37,736 bases of DNA, taken from the IMG/VR virus record IMGVR_UViG_3300014887_000059, positions 1 to 37,736 of that record. One strand, 5' to 3'. The DNA comes from a virus. A program made the translations under genes and the position numbers. The notes beneath the pieces were generated by a model. It ran no database searches and was not told the DNA's origin. It saw only the letters and a list, made by a program, of their open reading frames with translations. The number at the start of each line of letters is the position of its first letter. Position 1 is the stretch's first letter. Of this stretch, positions 14,593-22,861 are shown piece by piece.

Positions 14593-15409
14593 AGTATCAG
14601 GGCAGGAATTCATCTTCCGTTGCCCCCGCTGCCACGAAACGAAAGGACACTTGTACGTCAACTTCAGCAAAGGCGTATTCATTTGTTTTCGTTGTGGATG
14701 GAGTGGAGTCGTTCAGGGGTTTGCTCATAAACCACCAAGTCTCCCGGCAGACAATGGCGAGCTGTTGAAAGAGGTGACTAAACCTAATAGCGTCAAATCT
14801 TTGGAGGGTTTGACTCTGCAAGAGGCTATTCAGTTGGTACCTAAAGCCTTGCGTAAAGTTGTACTAGACCACGGAGTGAAGTTTTCGACATTACAACGGT
14901 TTCAAGTAGGGGTTGACCCCTTTCACGAAAGGCTGTGGTTTCCTGTGTATTGGGGTTTTTCGTTGGTGGGCTATCAGTGGCGAACTTGTGGTGAAATTAA
15001 GTATTTGAGTTACGGCCCGCTGAAAAAGTGTTTCTTTGGGGTGTTGAACCCTTTGTCGAGCAAGGAGGTAGTGCTAGTGGAGGGAGTGTTTGACGCAATG
15101 AAGGTGTTTCAAGCGACAGGTTTGACTGCCGTAGCGTCCTTTGGAAAGAGTTTGTCGAGGTTTCAGAAGTTGATGCTTAGCGGCTGCAGGAGAGTATATG
15201 TAGGGTGGGATGAAGACGCATTGCCCGAAATTTGGCGTTTTGTACGGTTACCGGATAGTGTAGAGGTGTTGATCGTTCGGTGGGAAGCTAAGGATCCTTG
15301 CGAGTTGACTGACGATGAGGTTCGCGAGAGGATCCAAAGTGCAGTCCCAATGTATCGTTTCTTCGCGAATTTACCGACTAAGGCTACGGAGGCACAATGT
15401 CAGAACTGA
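14459..15409 (+). CDS. DnaG-like primase (CHC2-type zinc finger and TOPRIM)
   Basis: The 316-aa product has an N-terminal zinc ribbon with C55, C58, C76 and C79 (FRCPRCHETKG and FICFRCGW), as in CHC2-type primases. A DnaG-like middle follows, then a TOPRIM domain with VEGVFDAMKV (the catalytic Glu), TAVASFGKS and VGWDEDALPE (the DxD). It makes RNA primers for lagging-strand synthesis. The ATG at 14459 has AAGGAGGTG at ideal spacing, although this puts the first 44 codons inside the helicase gene. That region is poor in recognisable structure. The protein is shorter than bacterial DnaG because it lacks the C-terminal helicase-binding domain. Confidence 0.87.
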   Translation: MQVEGSGPLLLTKTETPRLGRVGASSLSLRGQDFSLSLKWSELVKVSGQEFIFRCPRCHETKGHLYVNFSKGVFICFRCGWSGVVQGFAHKPPSLPADNGELLKEVTKPNSVKSLEGLTLQEAIQLVPKALRKVVLDHGVKFSTLQRFQVGVDPFHERLWFPVYWGFSLVGYQWRTCGEIKYLSYGPLKKCFFGVLNPLSSKEVVLVEGVFDAMKVFQATGLTAVASFGKSLSRFQKLMLSGCRRVYVGWDEDALPEIWRFVRLPDSVEVLIVRWEAKDPCELTDDEVRERIQSAVPMYRFFANLPTKATEAQCQN

Positions 15410-15606
15410 AAGAGGTTATCGAGAGCAGTTTTCAGCAACTGAAGAGGACTCTCATCCAACACGGATTTCGGGGCGGGGTCGTTGTGGCCGTGCTGCTTGA
15501 GACGGATGAGGAGGTGATGCAGATCGTTCGAACTGACGTAAATGCGCAGCAGGCAAAAAGTTTGGTAAGTTTTTTGACGAGACACCTTTTTTCGGGAAGG
15601 AGGTAG
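15397..15606 (+). CDS. hypothetical small protein, 69 aa
   Basis: I do not recognise this protein. It starts inside the end of the primase gene at ATG 15397 and ends three bases before the kinase start. It has a helical N-terminus (LKEVIESSFQQLKRTL), a short hydrophobic strand (GGVVVAVLLETD) and a second helix (NAQQAKSLVSFL). The hydrophobic strand is too short for a confident membrane segment. The coding frame is supported by its tight fit between two clear genes. Confidence 0.5.
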   Translation: MSELKEVIESSFQQLKRTLIQHGFRGGVVVAVLLETDEEVMQIVRTDVNAQQAKSLVSFLTRHLFSGRR

Positions 15607-15608
15607 CG

Positions 15609-16388
15609 ATGAGAACTTTTGTTCTGGTTACCGGTCACAAAGGGGTCGGGAAGGATGCGTTCGCAAGCTTCCTGTGTGTATGCCTACCGTCGTCGACCCA
15701 CTTTAGCATTTCAAGCTACGTGCACAAAGCTGTAGCGACGCTTCTAGGGGTTTCCGAAGACTGGGTCAGACTTTTTAAGGATAAAGAGGTTGTGCAAGTA
15801 GCAGGAAAGGAAGTGACGATTCGGGAGTTGCTGCAGCGGCTAGGAACAGAGGTTGGACGTCATATGTTTGGTCCCGAGTGCTGGCTACGTATGTTGTATG
15901 AAGACATTGCAGAAAGTTCTGAGCGTTTTGTAGTAGTTACGGGCATACGTTTTGTGAACGAGGTTGAGTTTTTCAAAGCAAGAGGGCACACAGTCGTATG
16001 TGAGATACGCAGGCCGGGTTACGAAGGCGACGGTCATGTTTCTGAAAAGGGATTGGATGAGTCCTTGGTGGACTTTGTAGTGAACAACGGCGGAACGATA
16101 GAAGATCTCAGGGAGCAAGCACGTCAGATAGCCAGAAAAGTCCGCAGATCACGTTTGGTCGAGCTTTTGGCTGACCTGGAGCACCAACAATGGGAGTTTT
16201 GGAGTAAAGCGATTGCAAGCCATTTGACTACGTCTGGGAACATTGAAGAGGCCTTACAGAAAAAGGTAGAAAGATGGAAAACGTTGTGGGTTCCTTACAC
16301 GCAGTTGAGCGAAAAAGAAAAGGACTCTGATCGTGTTTGGGCTGAAAAAGTTCTGCAAGCAATCGAGTCGGAGGTGGATTTGCTATGA
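15609..16388 (+). CDS. deoxynucleoside monophosphate kinase with C-terminal RyR-like domain
   Basis: The N-terminal part (1-175) resembles phage dNMP kinases, with the Walker A FVLVTGHKGVGKDAFA, a substrate-side region around LGTEVGRHMFGPECW and VVTGIRFVNEVEFF. It would phosphorylate dNMPs for the polymerase. Residues 180-259 form a second domain with LLADLEHQQWEFWSKA and RWKTLWVPYTQLSEKEKD. This Trp-rich helical pattern is common in phage proteins and is similar to the RyR domain, whose role there is not established. AAGGAGGTAG lies directly before ATG 15609. A kinase acting on an unusual nucleotide is possible, but the deazaguanine here is expected to enter at the DNA level through DpdA. 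Confidence 0.8.
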   Translation: MRTFVLVTGHKGVGKDAFASFLCVCLPSSTHFSISSYVHKAVATLLGVSEDWVRLFKDKEVVQVAGKEVTIRELLQRLGTEVGRHMFGPECWLRMLYEDIAESSERFVVVTGIRFVNEVEFFKARGHTVVCEIRRPGYEGDGHVSEKGLDESLVDFVVNNGGTIEDLREQARQIARKVRRSRLVELLADLEHQQWEFWSKAIASHLTTSGNIEEALQKKVERWKTLWVPYTQLSEKEKDSDRVWAEKVLQAIESEVDLL

Positions 16389-17002
16389 ATACAAGTAGGA
16401 GTTTGTGGATCGGCTGGGCCGTCACGCCGGAAGTTCGCGAAGACTACGGAGTACTCGTGTGTGCCGGTCACGGTTTCAAGGAAAACGGGTTGGACACGGG
16501 TGCGGTGAGTGACGGGTTGCTAGAGTGTGTAGTCAATGCAGCGATAGTACGCCGAATTGCCGAGATGGCGTTTACATGTCATCTGCCCGTTATTGGCTAT
16601 TCAGGCTTCACGTATCCCATCAAGACGCAATGGATCAAAAGCGTACGCAGGTACTTTCGTTTGGCGATTGATGTGCATGTGAATTGGTATGAGAGCAAAC
16701 GTGTAAACGGAGTTGAGGTGTTAGTTCACGAAAGACACAAACGGAGTGACGTGAGACGCACTGCCGAAGTGTTATGTCAGATGATCTCACATGAGTTGTC
16801 GTACCGTAATCGGGGTGTCAAATTCCGTCACGACTTGGAGTTTTTGAACGTCCTATACCCTACGCCGGCAATGGTGACGGAAAGCGGATTCTTGTCGAAT
16901 AGTGATTGCTGGGAGGACATCGTCCGTGGTGAGTTTGTAGAAAAAGTGGCTCTGGCACACATTAAGTTTATTTCAGAATACATAAGGGAGGTGAGAGGAT
17001 GA
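16385..17002 (+). CDS. endolysin, N-acetylmuramoyl-L-alanine amidase (Amidase_3)
   Basis: The 205-aa protein has the zinc-amidase residues in the Amidase_3 order: VLVCAGHG (H29), LLECVVN (E47), AIDVHVNW (H98) and the catalytic Glu in MVTESGFLSN (E166). The family cleaves the bond between muramic acid and the peptide stem of the cell wall. No signal peptide is present, so release from the cytoplasm needs a holin. Two small membrane proteins encoded just downstream are candidates. The start overlaps the kinase stop as ATGA. No separate cell-wall binding domain is visible. Confidence 0.87.
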   Translation: MNTSRSLWIGWAVTPEVREDYGVLVCAGHGFKENGLDTGAVSDGLLECVVNAAIVRRIAEMAFTCHLPVIGYSGFTYPIKTQWIKSVRRYFRLAIDVHVNWYESKRVNGVEVLVHERHKRSDVRRTAEVLCQMISHELSYRNRGVKFRHDLEFLNVLYPTPAMVTESGFLSNSDCWEDIVRGEFVEKVALAHIKFISEYIREVRG

Positions 17003-17226
17003 AGTTCCCACGGGAAGTTGTGAGCGTAGAAAAAGTCGGTAATCATTGGCGTATAAGCTTTCCAGAATGGGGTGGGCAATACATTGAGGTGTACTTCACG
17101 CCGTTCCGGGGCAATCGTTATGCAGGGGACATCTTATCTTTGCCGAATATGCTAAGGGACATGTCTCCAGCACCAGGCTTGCCTACATTAGGTGAGCTTG
17201 AACAAAAGTACAGCCAAGGGGGGTGA
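16999..17226 (+). CDS. hypothetical protein, 75 aa
   Basis: I do not recognise this protein. It starts in an ATGA overlap with the endolysin stop and has GGGAGGTGAGAGG just upstream. The N-terminal half is beta-rich (VVSVEKVGNHWRISFPEWG, then YIEVYFTPF). The C-terminal half is a proline-rich linker and a polar tail. It has no membrane segment, so it is not a holin. Its position suggests a lysis or late accessory role without direct support. Confidence 0.55.
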   Translation: MKFPREVVSVEKVGNHWRISFPEWGGQYIEVYFTPFRGNRYAGDILSLPNMLRDMSPAPGLPTLGELEQKYSQGG

Positions 17227-17230
17227 TAAC

Positions 17231-17410
17231 ATGAGGAACGTCATTGCGATTATATTCGCAGTGATGCCGTTTGCTGTGCTGGATGCGTTCATTTTCAAGG
17301 TCGCACGACTTATTAGTACATCTTTCACGTCTGGTGCGCTAGCTTCAGTCGCCGCTATCGCGGCAAACGTTGCAATATGTTACGCTTTGTTCAAAACAGA
17401 GGTTGAGTAA
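17231..17410 (+). CDS. small membrane protein, possible holin, 59 aa
   Basis: The product has two hydrophobic segments, VIAIIFAVMPFAVLDAFIF (about residues 3-21) and LASVAAIAANVAICYALF (about 36-54). A short polar stretch separates them and the tail is charged (KTEVE). The ATG at 17231 follows AAGGGGGGTGATAAC; an in-frame ATG at 17192 lies within the previous gene. Two-span topology, small size and position right after the endolysin fit a holin, but no sequence signature proves it. Confidence 0.6.
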   Translation: MRNVIAIIFAVMPFAVLDAFIFKVARLISTSFTSGALASVAAIAANVAICYALFKTEVE

Positions 17411-17425
17411 AAGGAAGGAGGTACT

Positions 17426-17539
17426 ATGAGCTGGTACGAGTTGGTTGGCATTGTCGTTTGGGCTGCGTCGGTCTACGGGTACTTCAGGGTATACAAACTG
17501 GTCAGACTTACAATCGAGTTGCTAGCGTCGCTCGAGTGA
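17426..17539 (+). CDS. tiny membrane protein, 37 aa
   Basis: This short gene begins at ATG 17426, directly after the ideal ribosome binding site AAGGAGG (17414-17420). It starts MSWYELVGIVVWAASVYGYF and ends VRLTIELLASLE, with one membrane segment and a short basic-amphipathic tail. It lies between the holin candidate and the terminator. It could be a second holin, an antiholin, or a lysis regulator. Coding is supported by the ribosome binding site and the hydrophobic pattern; the function is inferred from place only. Confidence 0.5.
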   Translation: MSWYELVGIVVWAASVYGYFRVYKLVRLTIELLASLE

Positions 17540-17544
17540 GTAGA

Positions 17545-17573
17545 AAGGGGAGGGTGTTCAACACCCTCCCCTT
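17545..17573. terminator. bidirectional terminator between convergent operons
   Basis: AAGGGGAGGGTGTT (17545-17558) is followed, after one base, by its perfect complement AACACCCTCCCCTT (17560-17573). In practice the innermost bases form the loop. It sits between the last + strand gene (stop at 17539) and the last - strand gene (stop at 17589). The arm read on the - strand ends in CCCCTTTC. T-runs are short in both directions, but position and stability make a shared terminator the clear reading. Confidence 0.85.
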
Positions 17574-17588
17574 GACTTGTTAATCTAC

Positions 17589-17909
17589 TCACCCAAAAAC
17601 TACGACGTTAACGTTTACAGTGGCTCCGTCAGTGACCCCGAAGTACATCCTGTCGATGACTGTATCGCCGTATGCAATTTCAAACCTTCCACTCATCATG
17701 GAGTTATCTAGAAAGATTGGGTCACTATCCAACCAGTTAAGTTTAAAGAATACGTCGTTGTCGAAGTAGATGATTCCTGAAACTGCGGGACGTCTGTTTG
17801 GAGAGTTCCACAGTTCCTGTAAATCTGCACCCACGTCCAATACATGAGAGGAATAAGTACTTCCAGCCCCGACTTGCAAGATATACTGTTTGTGCATCCT
17901 TTGAATCAT
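17589..17909 (-). CDS. hypothetical beta-rich protein, 106 aa
   Basis: I do not recognise this last gene of the - strand operon. The ATG at 17909 is preceded by GAGGTGA. The product reads as alternating strands (YILQVGAGSTYSSHV, FEIAYGDTVIDRMYFG) with a hydrophobic C-terminus, TVNVNVVVFG. It has no signal peptide. A beta-sandwich virion or chaperone-like accessory protein would fit the tail operon, but there is no family motif to confirm it. The stop codon is 16 bases from the shared terminator. Confidence 0.6.
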   Translation of the reverse strand: MIQRMHKQYILQVGAGSTYSSHVLDVGADLQELWNSPNRRPAVSGIIYFDNDVFFKLNWLDSDPIFLDNSMMSGRFEIAYGDTVIDRMYFGVTDGATVNVNVVVFG

Positions 17910-17923
17910 TACACATCACCTCT

Positions 17924-18310
17924 TCAAACTTTTCGAAATACTCTTCCGCCCAAGACGAGAAAGTCTCCTGTGACTTCGTAAGATAAAGCGTACGACCCTC
18001 CAACGAAGTTCCGGTCAGGACAGTCCGTCACAAAAAAGAAAATCTTACCCTTCGAAACGGAAAACTCACCGCTTTCCCACCATGTATTTTGACCTGTCTC
18101 CTTCGCGTTAATCTGCAAAGTGTATGTGCCATCGACCTTGAATGTGAACTCCCAAATGTAGTGGTACTCGTACATTCGACCACTACGCAAAACGGTTTTG
18201 ACTTGAATGGCTCTCCACTTACCACATAACATATCTTCCGGCTTAAGGATTCTGTTAGAGCCGCACGCTACAAACATCAAAAACGGTAGGATGTACGCAA
18301 GTCTATTCAT
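17924..18310 (-). CDS. putative lipoprotein with lipocalin-like fold, 128 aa
   Basis: The product begins MNRLAYILPFLMFVACGSN, a signal peptide with lipobox and a lipidated Cys at position 16. The mature part has the alternating-strand pattern of small lipocalin-like lipoproteins: LCGKWRAIQVKTV, a strand YHYIWEFTFKVDGTYTLQ, then WWESGEFSVSKGKIFFF. The ATG at 18310 has GGAGGTGAAC upstream; the in-frame extension to 18343 overlaps the kelch gene. It is the second phage-encoded lipoprotein in the window. A surface-exclusion or envelope role is possible, and a virion role is less likely because it carries an export signal. Confidence 0.65.
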   Translation of the reverse strand: MNRLAYILPFLMFVACGSNRILKPEDMLCGKWRAIQVKTVLRSGRMYEYHYIWEFTFKVDGTYTLQINAKETGQNTWWESGEFSVSKGKIFFFVTDCPDRNFVGGSYALSYEVTGDFLVLGGRVFRKV

Positions 18311-18312
18311 GT

Positions 18313-20892
18313 TCACCTCCAAATCCCATAAACTCTCCACCAAGTCCTTTTTCTCCCAATCGGTGCGCGACGTATCTGTAGCTCGAGGCTGTCTCCAATT
18401 AGGACAGTGTCGTAATCCGGTTTCTGAATTCTGAACAGTAGTGAGTCCGTAGGAACTTCGTCGTCGGCAAGTGTGAACGTCAAGGTTTTGCTCAGTAAGT
18501 CTTGGAGCAGTACTTGTTCAGCTGGGCTACACTCCGGCGTTCCTTCCCAACTGTCATTAACGTACAGACTTTCGTAAACGTCAGCATGCTTTGCAGGCCT
18601 TTGTTCTGTCTGAAGTGTCTCAGCAGGCTCCAAATCTTCGTACAGGTCTTGAGTCAGTGATGAAGCGCGGTCGTACAAATTGACATACTCAGCAAGCTGC
18701 TTGAGCCACTTAAAGTATTGCTTAACCTTGTCATATACGGTTACAGAATCGGAGATCTTAACTATGTATGATGCAACGTGAACGGCGTCACTACTTGTCA
18801 ACTCGTCAGATACTTCAAGTAGAGGTCCTTTTGACACTTGGTCTGTTACGTTCAAAACGTCGTCGAGGTCTACCGTAGGTAAAGTACGGGAGACAGTGTC
18901 GGAGGCGTAGACGTTGTCTCCGACTGGGTAAATTTGACTGATGTAGATTTCAATCTGCTCCTGCAGTTGACACTGGTCAGTTGCCGGAACATTGGAAGTT
19001 GTCAGCTCTTCTTCAAACTCAGTTACATCCTCAGGGTAGAGGACGTTTGTTTGAAGCTGGTCGGACAGGGTGACTTCGTCGGCAGACAGACTTCTGAGTG
19101 ATGCAACGACTTCGTCGACCGAAATAATGTCGTAAATCGGGCGTTCGAATTGCACTAGGTCTGTAACCTGTAAGATTTCTTCGACATATTCTTGCACACG
19201 GCGGCACGTTACAGAGTCAGTAACTGTAAGAGACTCTTGAACGAGAGGATTCGCCCAGTTTCGTACTGCATCGTACAGAGTGACTCCGTCTTCATTGAGT
19301 TTGACGTTGAGGTCCAACGAGTCGTTCAGTGCAGCACTGTCTGCCGTTGACGTCTGCCACCGGAACAGTAAGGCGAGACCATGCTGAAGTGTAACGTAGC
19401 TGTCGACCTGCCGTCCATACCGAAGTTCAGTTTCGGTCGTTTCGCTGACAAAAACGGATTCACCGATCTCCAAGATATATGTAGTGTGAAACTCGGATTT
19501 GAGCTCTATTGCTTGAGTTAGTGTTGCAGTGTCACTGCAATCTCGAACCCTAAAGACTCGGATCTGTTCTTGAGTTTGTAGGGTTTCTGACAGATCGATG
19601 CCCAGACCCGAGGACAAAGTTACGGTGTGTAACGTTGGAGTGGTGGAAGACTTAAGTTCAACGTCTTCAGAAAAGGTGATGACATCGGTCGTTTCACGTA
19701 AACGGAAGCAGCCTACCGTCTCTTCCAACAGTACGCAATCATCGAGCCTTAGCGGCACTGGAATACGGGAGACTTGTTCAACAAGTTCAAGGGTTTCGTA
19801 AACTGAAAGGGAACTCTGCCAGTTTAAACCATCCTGAAGGGTAACCTGGTCCAATACGGAGTACGGAGAGGTTGCAACGACGTCTGAAGACTCTAGCGTG
19901 TCGTCGACGTTTATCGTAATCTCAACTGGTTCAACCTCTCCAAACTCTGTTACTCCAACTTCGCGAAGCGCTGAAGGTAGGTTTGTGATGGACGTCCACG
20001 TATCCGTACTGTCATCAAACTTTTCACTTTCTGCAATAACGATGCGAGTAGAATCAGTTAAACTATGTCCTCCGAACACGTAAATGAGACCACTTTCTGT
20101 GCCGGAGGCAGTGGCAGCTCTTGCGGTAGGCATCGATGCTCTGCTTGTCCAACTGTCTTCTGACCACCTGTTGTTTTGGGTACCGGCCTGCCACTTTCCA
20201 AAGTTAAAAAAGTGGTCTCCTGTTGTACTTCCGCCAATTCGGTACTCTCCACCGACGGGGTCGTCGGCTTTTGACGTCCATGAGTTAGAGCTCCAAACGT
20301 ACTTGTAGTGACTGGATTCAGATGACGATGTATAACCTGCGGATTTGTGCGCAGCAGCGTTTGTTTGATATCCTCCACCAACGTTTCTGGAGGCAACAGG
20401 TACGTTGGCTCTCGTTTCCCAAGTTTCCGAGTCAAAGTTCCATGCTTTGCAGTAGGAAACATTGGATTTGTTGGCTTTATCGTAACCATTAAAGATCAGT
20501 CCGCGTGGCACGTCTGATAGGGATGCAGAGCCTACTGCGTGATATGCGCCAGCACCGGAAAGTGAAGTCCACGTGTTGGAGGCGGAGTCATATTTGTAAT
20601 GATTGTTTTGTGACTCTCCGGAAGCATTGTAGCCTTGACAGAAGTGAACTTTAGAGGAGTTTTCTTTGAAGCTGCCTAGATACGTGGACGCTTGAGGGAG
20701 GCTAGCAAGAGAAGTATATGAGTTTGTTGAGGGCGTGTACTTGTGAGCTGCATCAGTAGCGTTCCAACTCAACGCGCTAGGGTTGCCGCCAGCGACGACG
20801 ATTTCAGGGTCCGCTGCAGCACTTCCTAACAACGTACCGACGGCAACGACAGCAACGTGAACAACATCTTTCAGTGTGACTTTGTCGCCCAT
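18313..20892 (-). CDS. tail fibre-like kelch-propeller protein A, 859 aa
   Basis: Residues 30-315 form six kelch-type blades at about 48-residue spacing. The Gly-rich turns include AGGNPS, CQGYNA, FNGYDK, SAGYTS and FGGHSL, followed by Trp-containing strands such as SNTWTSL. Before them is a short hydrophobic N-terminus (VVHVAVVAVGTLLG). From about 320 to 840 the chain is a long run of short acidic beta repeats with the pattern V-x-L-x-D-x-V or L-x-V-x-D. The C-terminus is basic and aromatic (GRKRTWWRVYGIWR). GGAGGGACA precedes ATG 20892. The propeller closely resembles that of the fibre at 22893, so the two are paralogues. A receptor-binding or fibre role is likely but not proven. Confidence 0.75.
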   Translation of the reverse strand: MGDKVTLKDVVHVAVVAVGTLLGSAAADPEIVVAGGNPSALSWNATDAAHKYTPSTNSYTSLASLPQASTYLGSFKENSSKVHFCQGYNASGESQNNHYKYDSASNTWTSLSGAGAYHAVGSASLSDVPRGLIFNGYDKANKSNVSYCKAWNFDSETWETRANVPVASRNVGGGYQTNAAAHKSAGYTSSSESSHYKYVWSSNSWTSKADDPVGGEYRIGGSTTGDHFFNFGKWQAGTQNNRWSEDSWTSRASMPTARAATASGTESGLIYVFGGHSLTDSTRIVIAESEKFDDSTDTWTSITNLPSALREVGVTEFGEVEPVEITINVDDTLESSDVVATSPYSVLDQVTLQDGLNWQSSLSVYETLELVEQVSRIPVPLRLDDCVLLEETVGCFRLRETTDVITFSEDVELKSSTTPTLHTVTLSSGLGIDLSETLQTQEQIRVFRVRDCSDTATLTQAIELKSEFHTTYILEIGESVFVSETTETELRYGRQVDSYVTLQHGLALLFRWQTSTADSAALNDSLDLNVKLNEDGVTLYDAVRNWANPLVQESLTVTDSVTCRRVQEYVEEILQVTDLVQFERPIYDIISVDEVVASLRSLSADEVTLSDQLQTNVLYPEDVTEFEEELTTSNVPATDQCQLQEQIEIYISQIYPVGDNVYASDTVSRTLPTVDLDDVLNVTDQVSKGPLLEVSDELTSSDAVHVASYIVKISDSVTVYDKVKQYFKWLKQLAEYVNLYDRASSLTQDLYEDLEPAETLQTEQRPAKHADVYESLYVNDSWEGTPECSPAEQVLLQDLLSKTLTFTLADDEVPTDSLLFRIQKPDYDTVLIGDSLELQIRRAPIGRKRTWWRVYGIWR

Positions 20893-20902
20893 TGTCCCTC
20901 CG

Positions 20903-22243
20903 TTACGTTGTTTGCCTCAGCGTGGCACGGAACTGAACGTATCTACACTGTAGTTCGCTAGGAACTTGCTGTCCGTTTTCAACCTCCCACCATGTAATGC
21001 CTGCAGTACCCCATACTGGGTCGGAGTCGTTCGGTAACTCAAGGTTACTCCACGGGTCACCGTTTTTGTCGGTTTGCGGTGGAGTCGACGAGGCTCTAAC
21101 ACTAATTGTTTTTGGAGGTCCCGAAACGGTGTCAACTTCCGTCCCGTACGGTTCGGTTGCCTCCCATTGGACTTTGTATAGCAGCTGGTTTTCTCCCAAG
21201 TCGATAACCCCCGAAGTAAAGGTTCCTTCGCTGGCGTAGCTGCCGGGAACACCTGCAAGTTCAACATGCATATCTTCCCAGGTTCCTTCAACTTCAGTGT
21301 CGTTTAGGGGGTCCGTTTCGCTTGGACCGAATTCGTTCCAAAGGATATCGAAGTTTTCGCCGCCTACTTTTAACGTTCCGGCGTGCCACCCGTAGATTCT
21401 GACGTAGTTCATCGCTATGGGAGCTCCGCATGCGCTCGGAACTGCGGTCTTGTTTGACCACGAGTTACTAGTAAGGTCGTACCTCGCATGCTCAGTCCCG
21501 TTGTACTTACAAAATGAATCAACGGAATTAAGTTTGACTAATGTCATGGCACTCGACCAGTCTACAGACGTAGTCGTCGCTTTTGACGACCATGTGTTGG
21601 AGTCCATGTTGTAAAGTTTTGTCACGCTACCTATACTGAACAAGCCTTTTCTACTGTAGATTCCTGAACTGTTTCTAACAGTCGCAGCATGCCCTGTATT
21701 AGCAAGCTGCACCCAACTACCTGTGGTTTCGTCAAACTTGTAAGCGTCTTGTTTAGAACCGTATCCATCATTTCCCGCAAAAGCGATAAAGCACGGAATG
21801 GCAAAAGAGCCTGCCCTAAAGCGTTTTCCAGGAGGATAGACGGGTTCAGTGCTCCACGTGTTCGTTGCCGATACGAACTTGTGATGTGAATTTACTATAG
21901 CGGTATCTGACCTGCCGCAAGCTACACGACTTTGAGGATTTTCTGACTTGGACGTCGCATCAAATTTACTTTCAGGGTGGCTCTTCCGACTCACATGAGT
22001 CCAGGTACTCAAATTCCAGCATCGATGCCAGTTAACTGGATCTTGGCTAGAGTCTTTGAAACCACATACCTGAGACACTCGATAATCGGATTCAAACATC
22101 GCAGCACTCGCTCCAAAGCTACTGTTAAAATCGTAGCTGAACTTCTGCGTAAAGGAGTCCGCCGAGGGGTTGTAATCCCATGCGTAGGTGTGTTCGTGTT
22201 CTTCACTTCCAGAAACTACACAAGGACTCACCCAGTTCGCCAT
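20903..22243 (-). CDS. kelch-propeller tail protein B with C-terminal jelly-roll domain, 446 aa
   Basis: Six kelch-like blades fill residues 1-290, for example VVSGSEEHEHTYAWDYN, ACGRSDTAIVNSHHKF, FAGNDGYGSKQDAYKFD and FCKYNGTEHARYDL. Each is followed by a strand such as TGSWVQL or SNSWSNK. The blades are clearly different in sequence from those of proteins A and C. The rest looks like a beta-sandwich of the kind found after propellers, with GTFTSGVIDLG, a KVQWEATEPYGT strand and a C-terminal CRYVQFRATL. The ATG at 22243 has GAGGTG nearby. The gene ends 11 bases before the ATG of protein A, so the two are co-translated neighbours. Confidence 0.72.
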   Translation of the reverse strand: MANWVSPCVVSGSEEHEHTYAWDYNPSADSFTQKFSYDFNSSFGASAAMFESDYRVSQVCGFKDSSQDPVNWHRCWNLSTWTHVSRKSHPESKFDATSKSENPQSRVACGRSDTAIVNSHHKFVSATNTWSTEPVYPPGKRFRAGSFAIPCFIAFAGNDGYGSKQDAYKFDETTGSWVQLANTGHAATVRNSSGIYSRKGLFSIGSVTKLYNMDSNTWSSKATTTSVDWSSAMTLVKLNSVDSFCKYNGTEHARYDLTSNSWSNKTAVPSACGAPIAMNYVRIYGWHAGTLKVGGENFDILWNEFGPSETDPLNDTEVEGTWEDMHVELAGVPGSYASEGTFTSGVIDLGENQLLYKVQWEATEPYGTEVDTVSGPPKTISVRASSTPPQTDKNGDPWSNLELPNDSDPVWGTAGITWWEVENGQQVPSELQCRYVQFRATLRQTT

Positions 22244-22303
22244 AGTTTCGCACCTCACGCTATTGTAAAGGACGTCTTCAACGCCTCAACTGAGTCGGAC
22301 TGA

Positions 22304-22714
22304 TTACGACACGGTCACAGTCCACTTCACGATTAGTGTGTCGCCGCTATTAAGTGCCACGTCGGCTATATTGTACTCGGCGTACTCCGACGTCAGCAGA
22401 GTCGCGCCAGCGGCAACGCCAAGCTTCACTTCGGTGATGGTGACCGTCTCGGAAGCGGTATAGTCCGCCCTCCAGCGGATCCAGTTTTCGCTTCCAGTCC
22501 CTCCACCATCGATCGTTGTAGGCTGGCTGTTACCCCAACCCGTGTCCTGGCGCTTGAAGTCGATAGCGTCGACCGCAGTGAAGGTCGTGTGACCTAAGGC
22601 GTAAGCCATTTCCTGCTTCATCTTGTCCAGGATGGTGTTAGGACCTTCCCAGCGGTCAACGACCTCGCCGTTAGGACGTACGTGCATCCATTCTACTTTG
22701 CCCTTGAGCTCCAT
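22304..22714 (-). CDS. small beta-rich virion-like protein, 136 aa (paralogue 1)
   Basis: The product starts MELKGKVEWMHVRPNGEV. It ends in three beta-strand blocks: WIRWRADYTASETVTITEVK, LGVAAGATLL, then GDTLIVKWTVTVS. It is a clear paralogue of the protein at 25725-26105, sharing VDAID or VDAVD, the LGV turn and the closing GD-x-V-x-W-x-V-T pattern. The ATG at 22714 is preceded by GGGGAGGTGAAAAGA, which is better than the GTG at 22723. It lies after a kelch fibre gene and before another. I do not know its family; it may be a fibre-attached or decoration protein. Confidence 0.68.
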   Translation of the reverse strand: MELKGKVEWMHVRPNGEVVDRWEGPNTILDKMKQEMAYALGHTTFTAVDAIDFKRQDTGWGNSQPTTIDGGGTGSENWIRWRADYTASETVTITEVKLGVAAGATLLTSEYAEYNIADVALNSGDTLIVKWTVTVS

Positions 22715-22844
22715 TCTTTTCACCTCCCCTTACAACTTGTAAGGTTACTGGACCATCTTGAATGGTATACGAATTGGAGGTGGCCTCTCTACGTTTGACC
22801 ACCTGCAGCTGAACTATTTCACCTAAGGACGTACGTTCGTGCAT
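22671..22844 (-). CDS. hypothetical small protein, 57 aa
   Basis: The ATG at 22844 follows AAAAGGAGGTGAGACT, one of the best ribosome binding sites in the window. The product starts MHERTSLGEIVQLQVVKR, continues with YTIQDGPVTLQVVRGG, and stops at 22671, overlapping the next gene by 44 bases. It is polar and beta-leaning, with no motif I recognise. The final 17 residues are in the overlap. A candidate promoter lies just upstream (22862-22890), so this may be the first gene of a separately transcribed section. Confidence 0.5.
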   Translation of the reverse strand: MHERTSLGEIVQLQVVKRREATSNSYTIQDGPVTLQVVRGGEKNGAQGQSRMDARTS

Positions 22845-22861
22845 AGTCTCACCTCCTTTTT

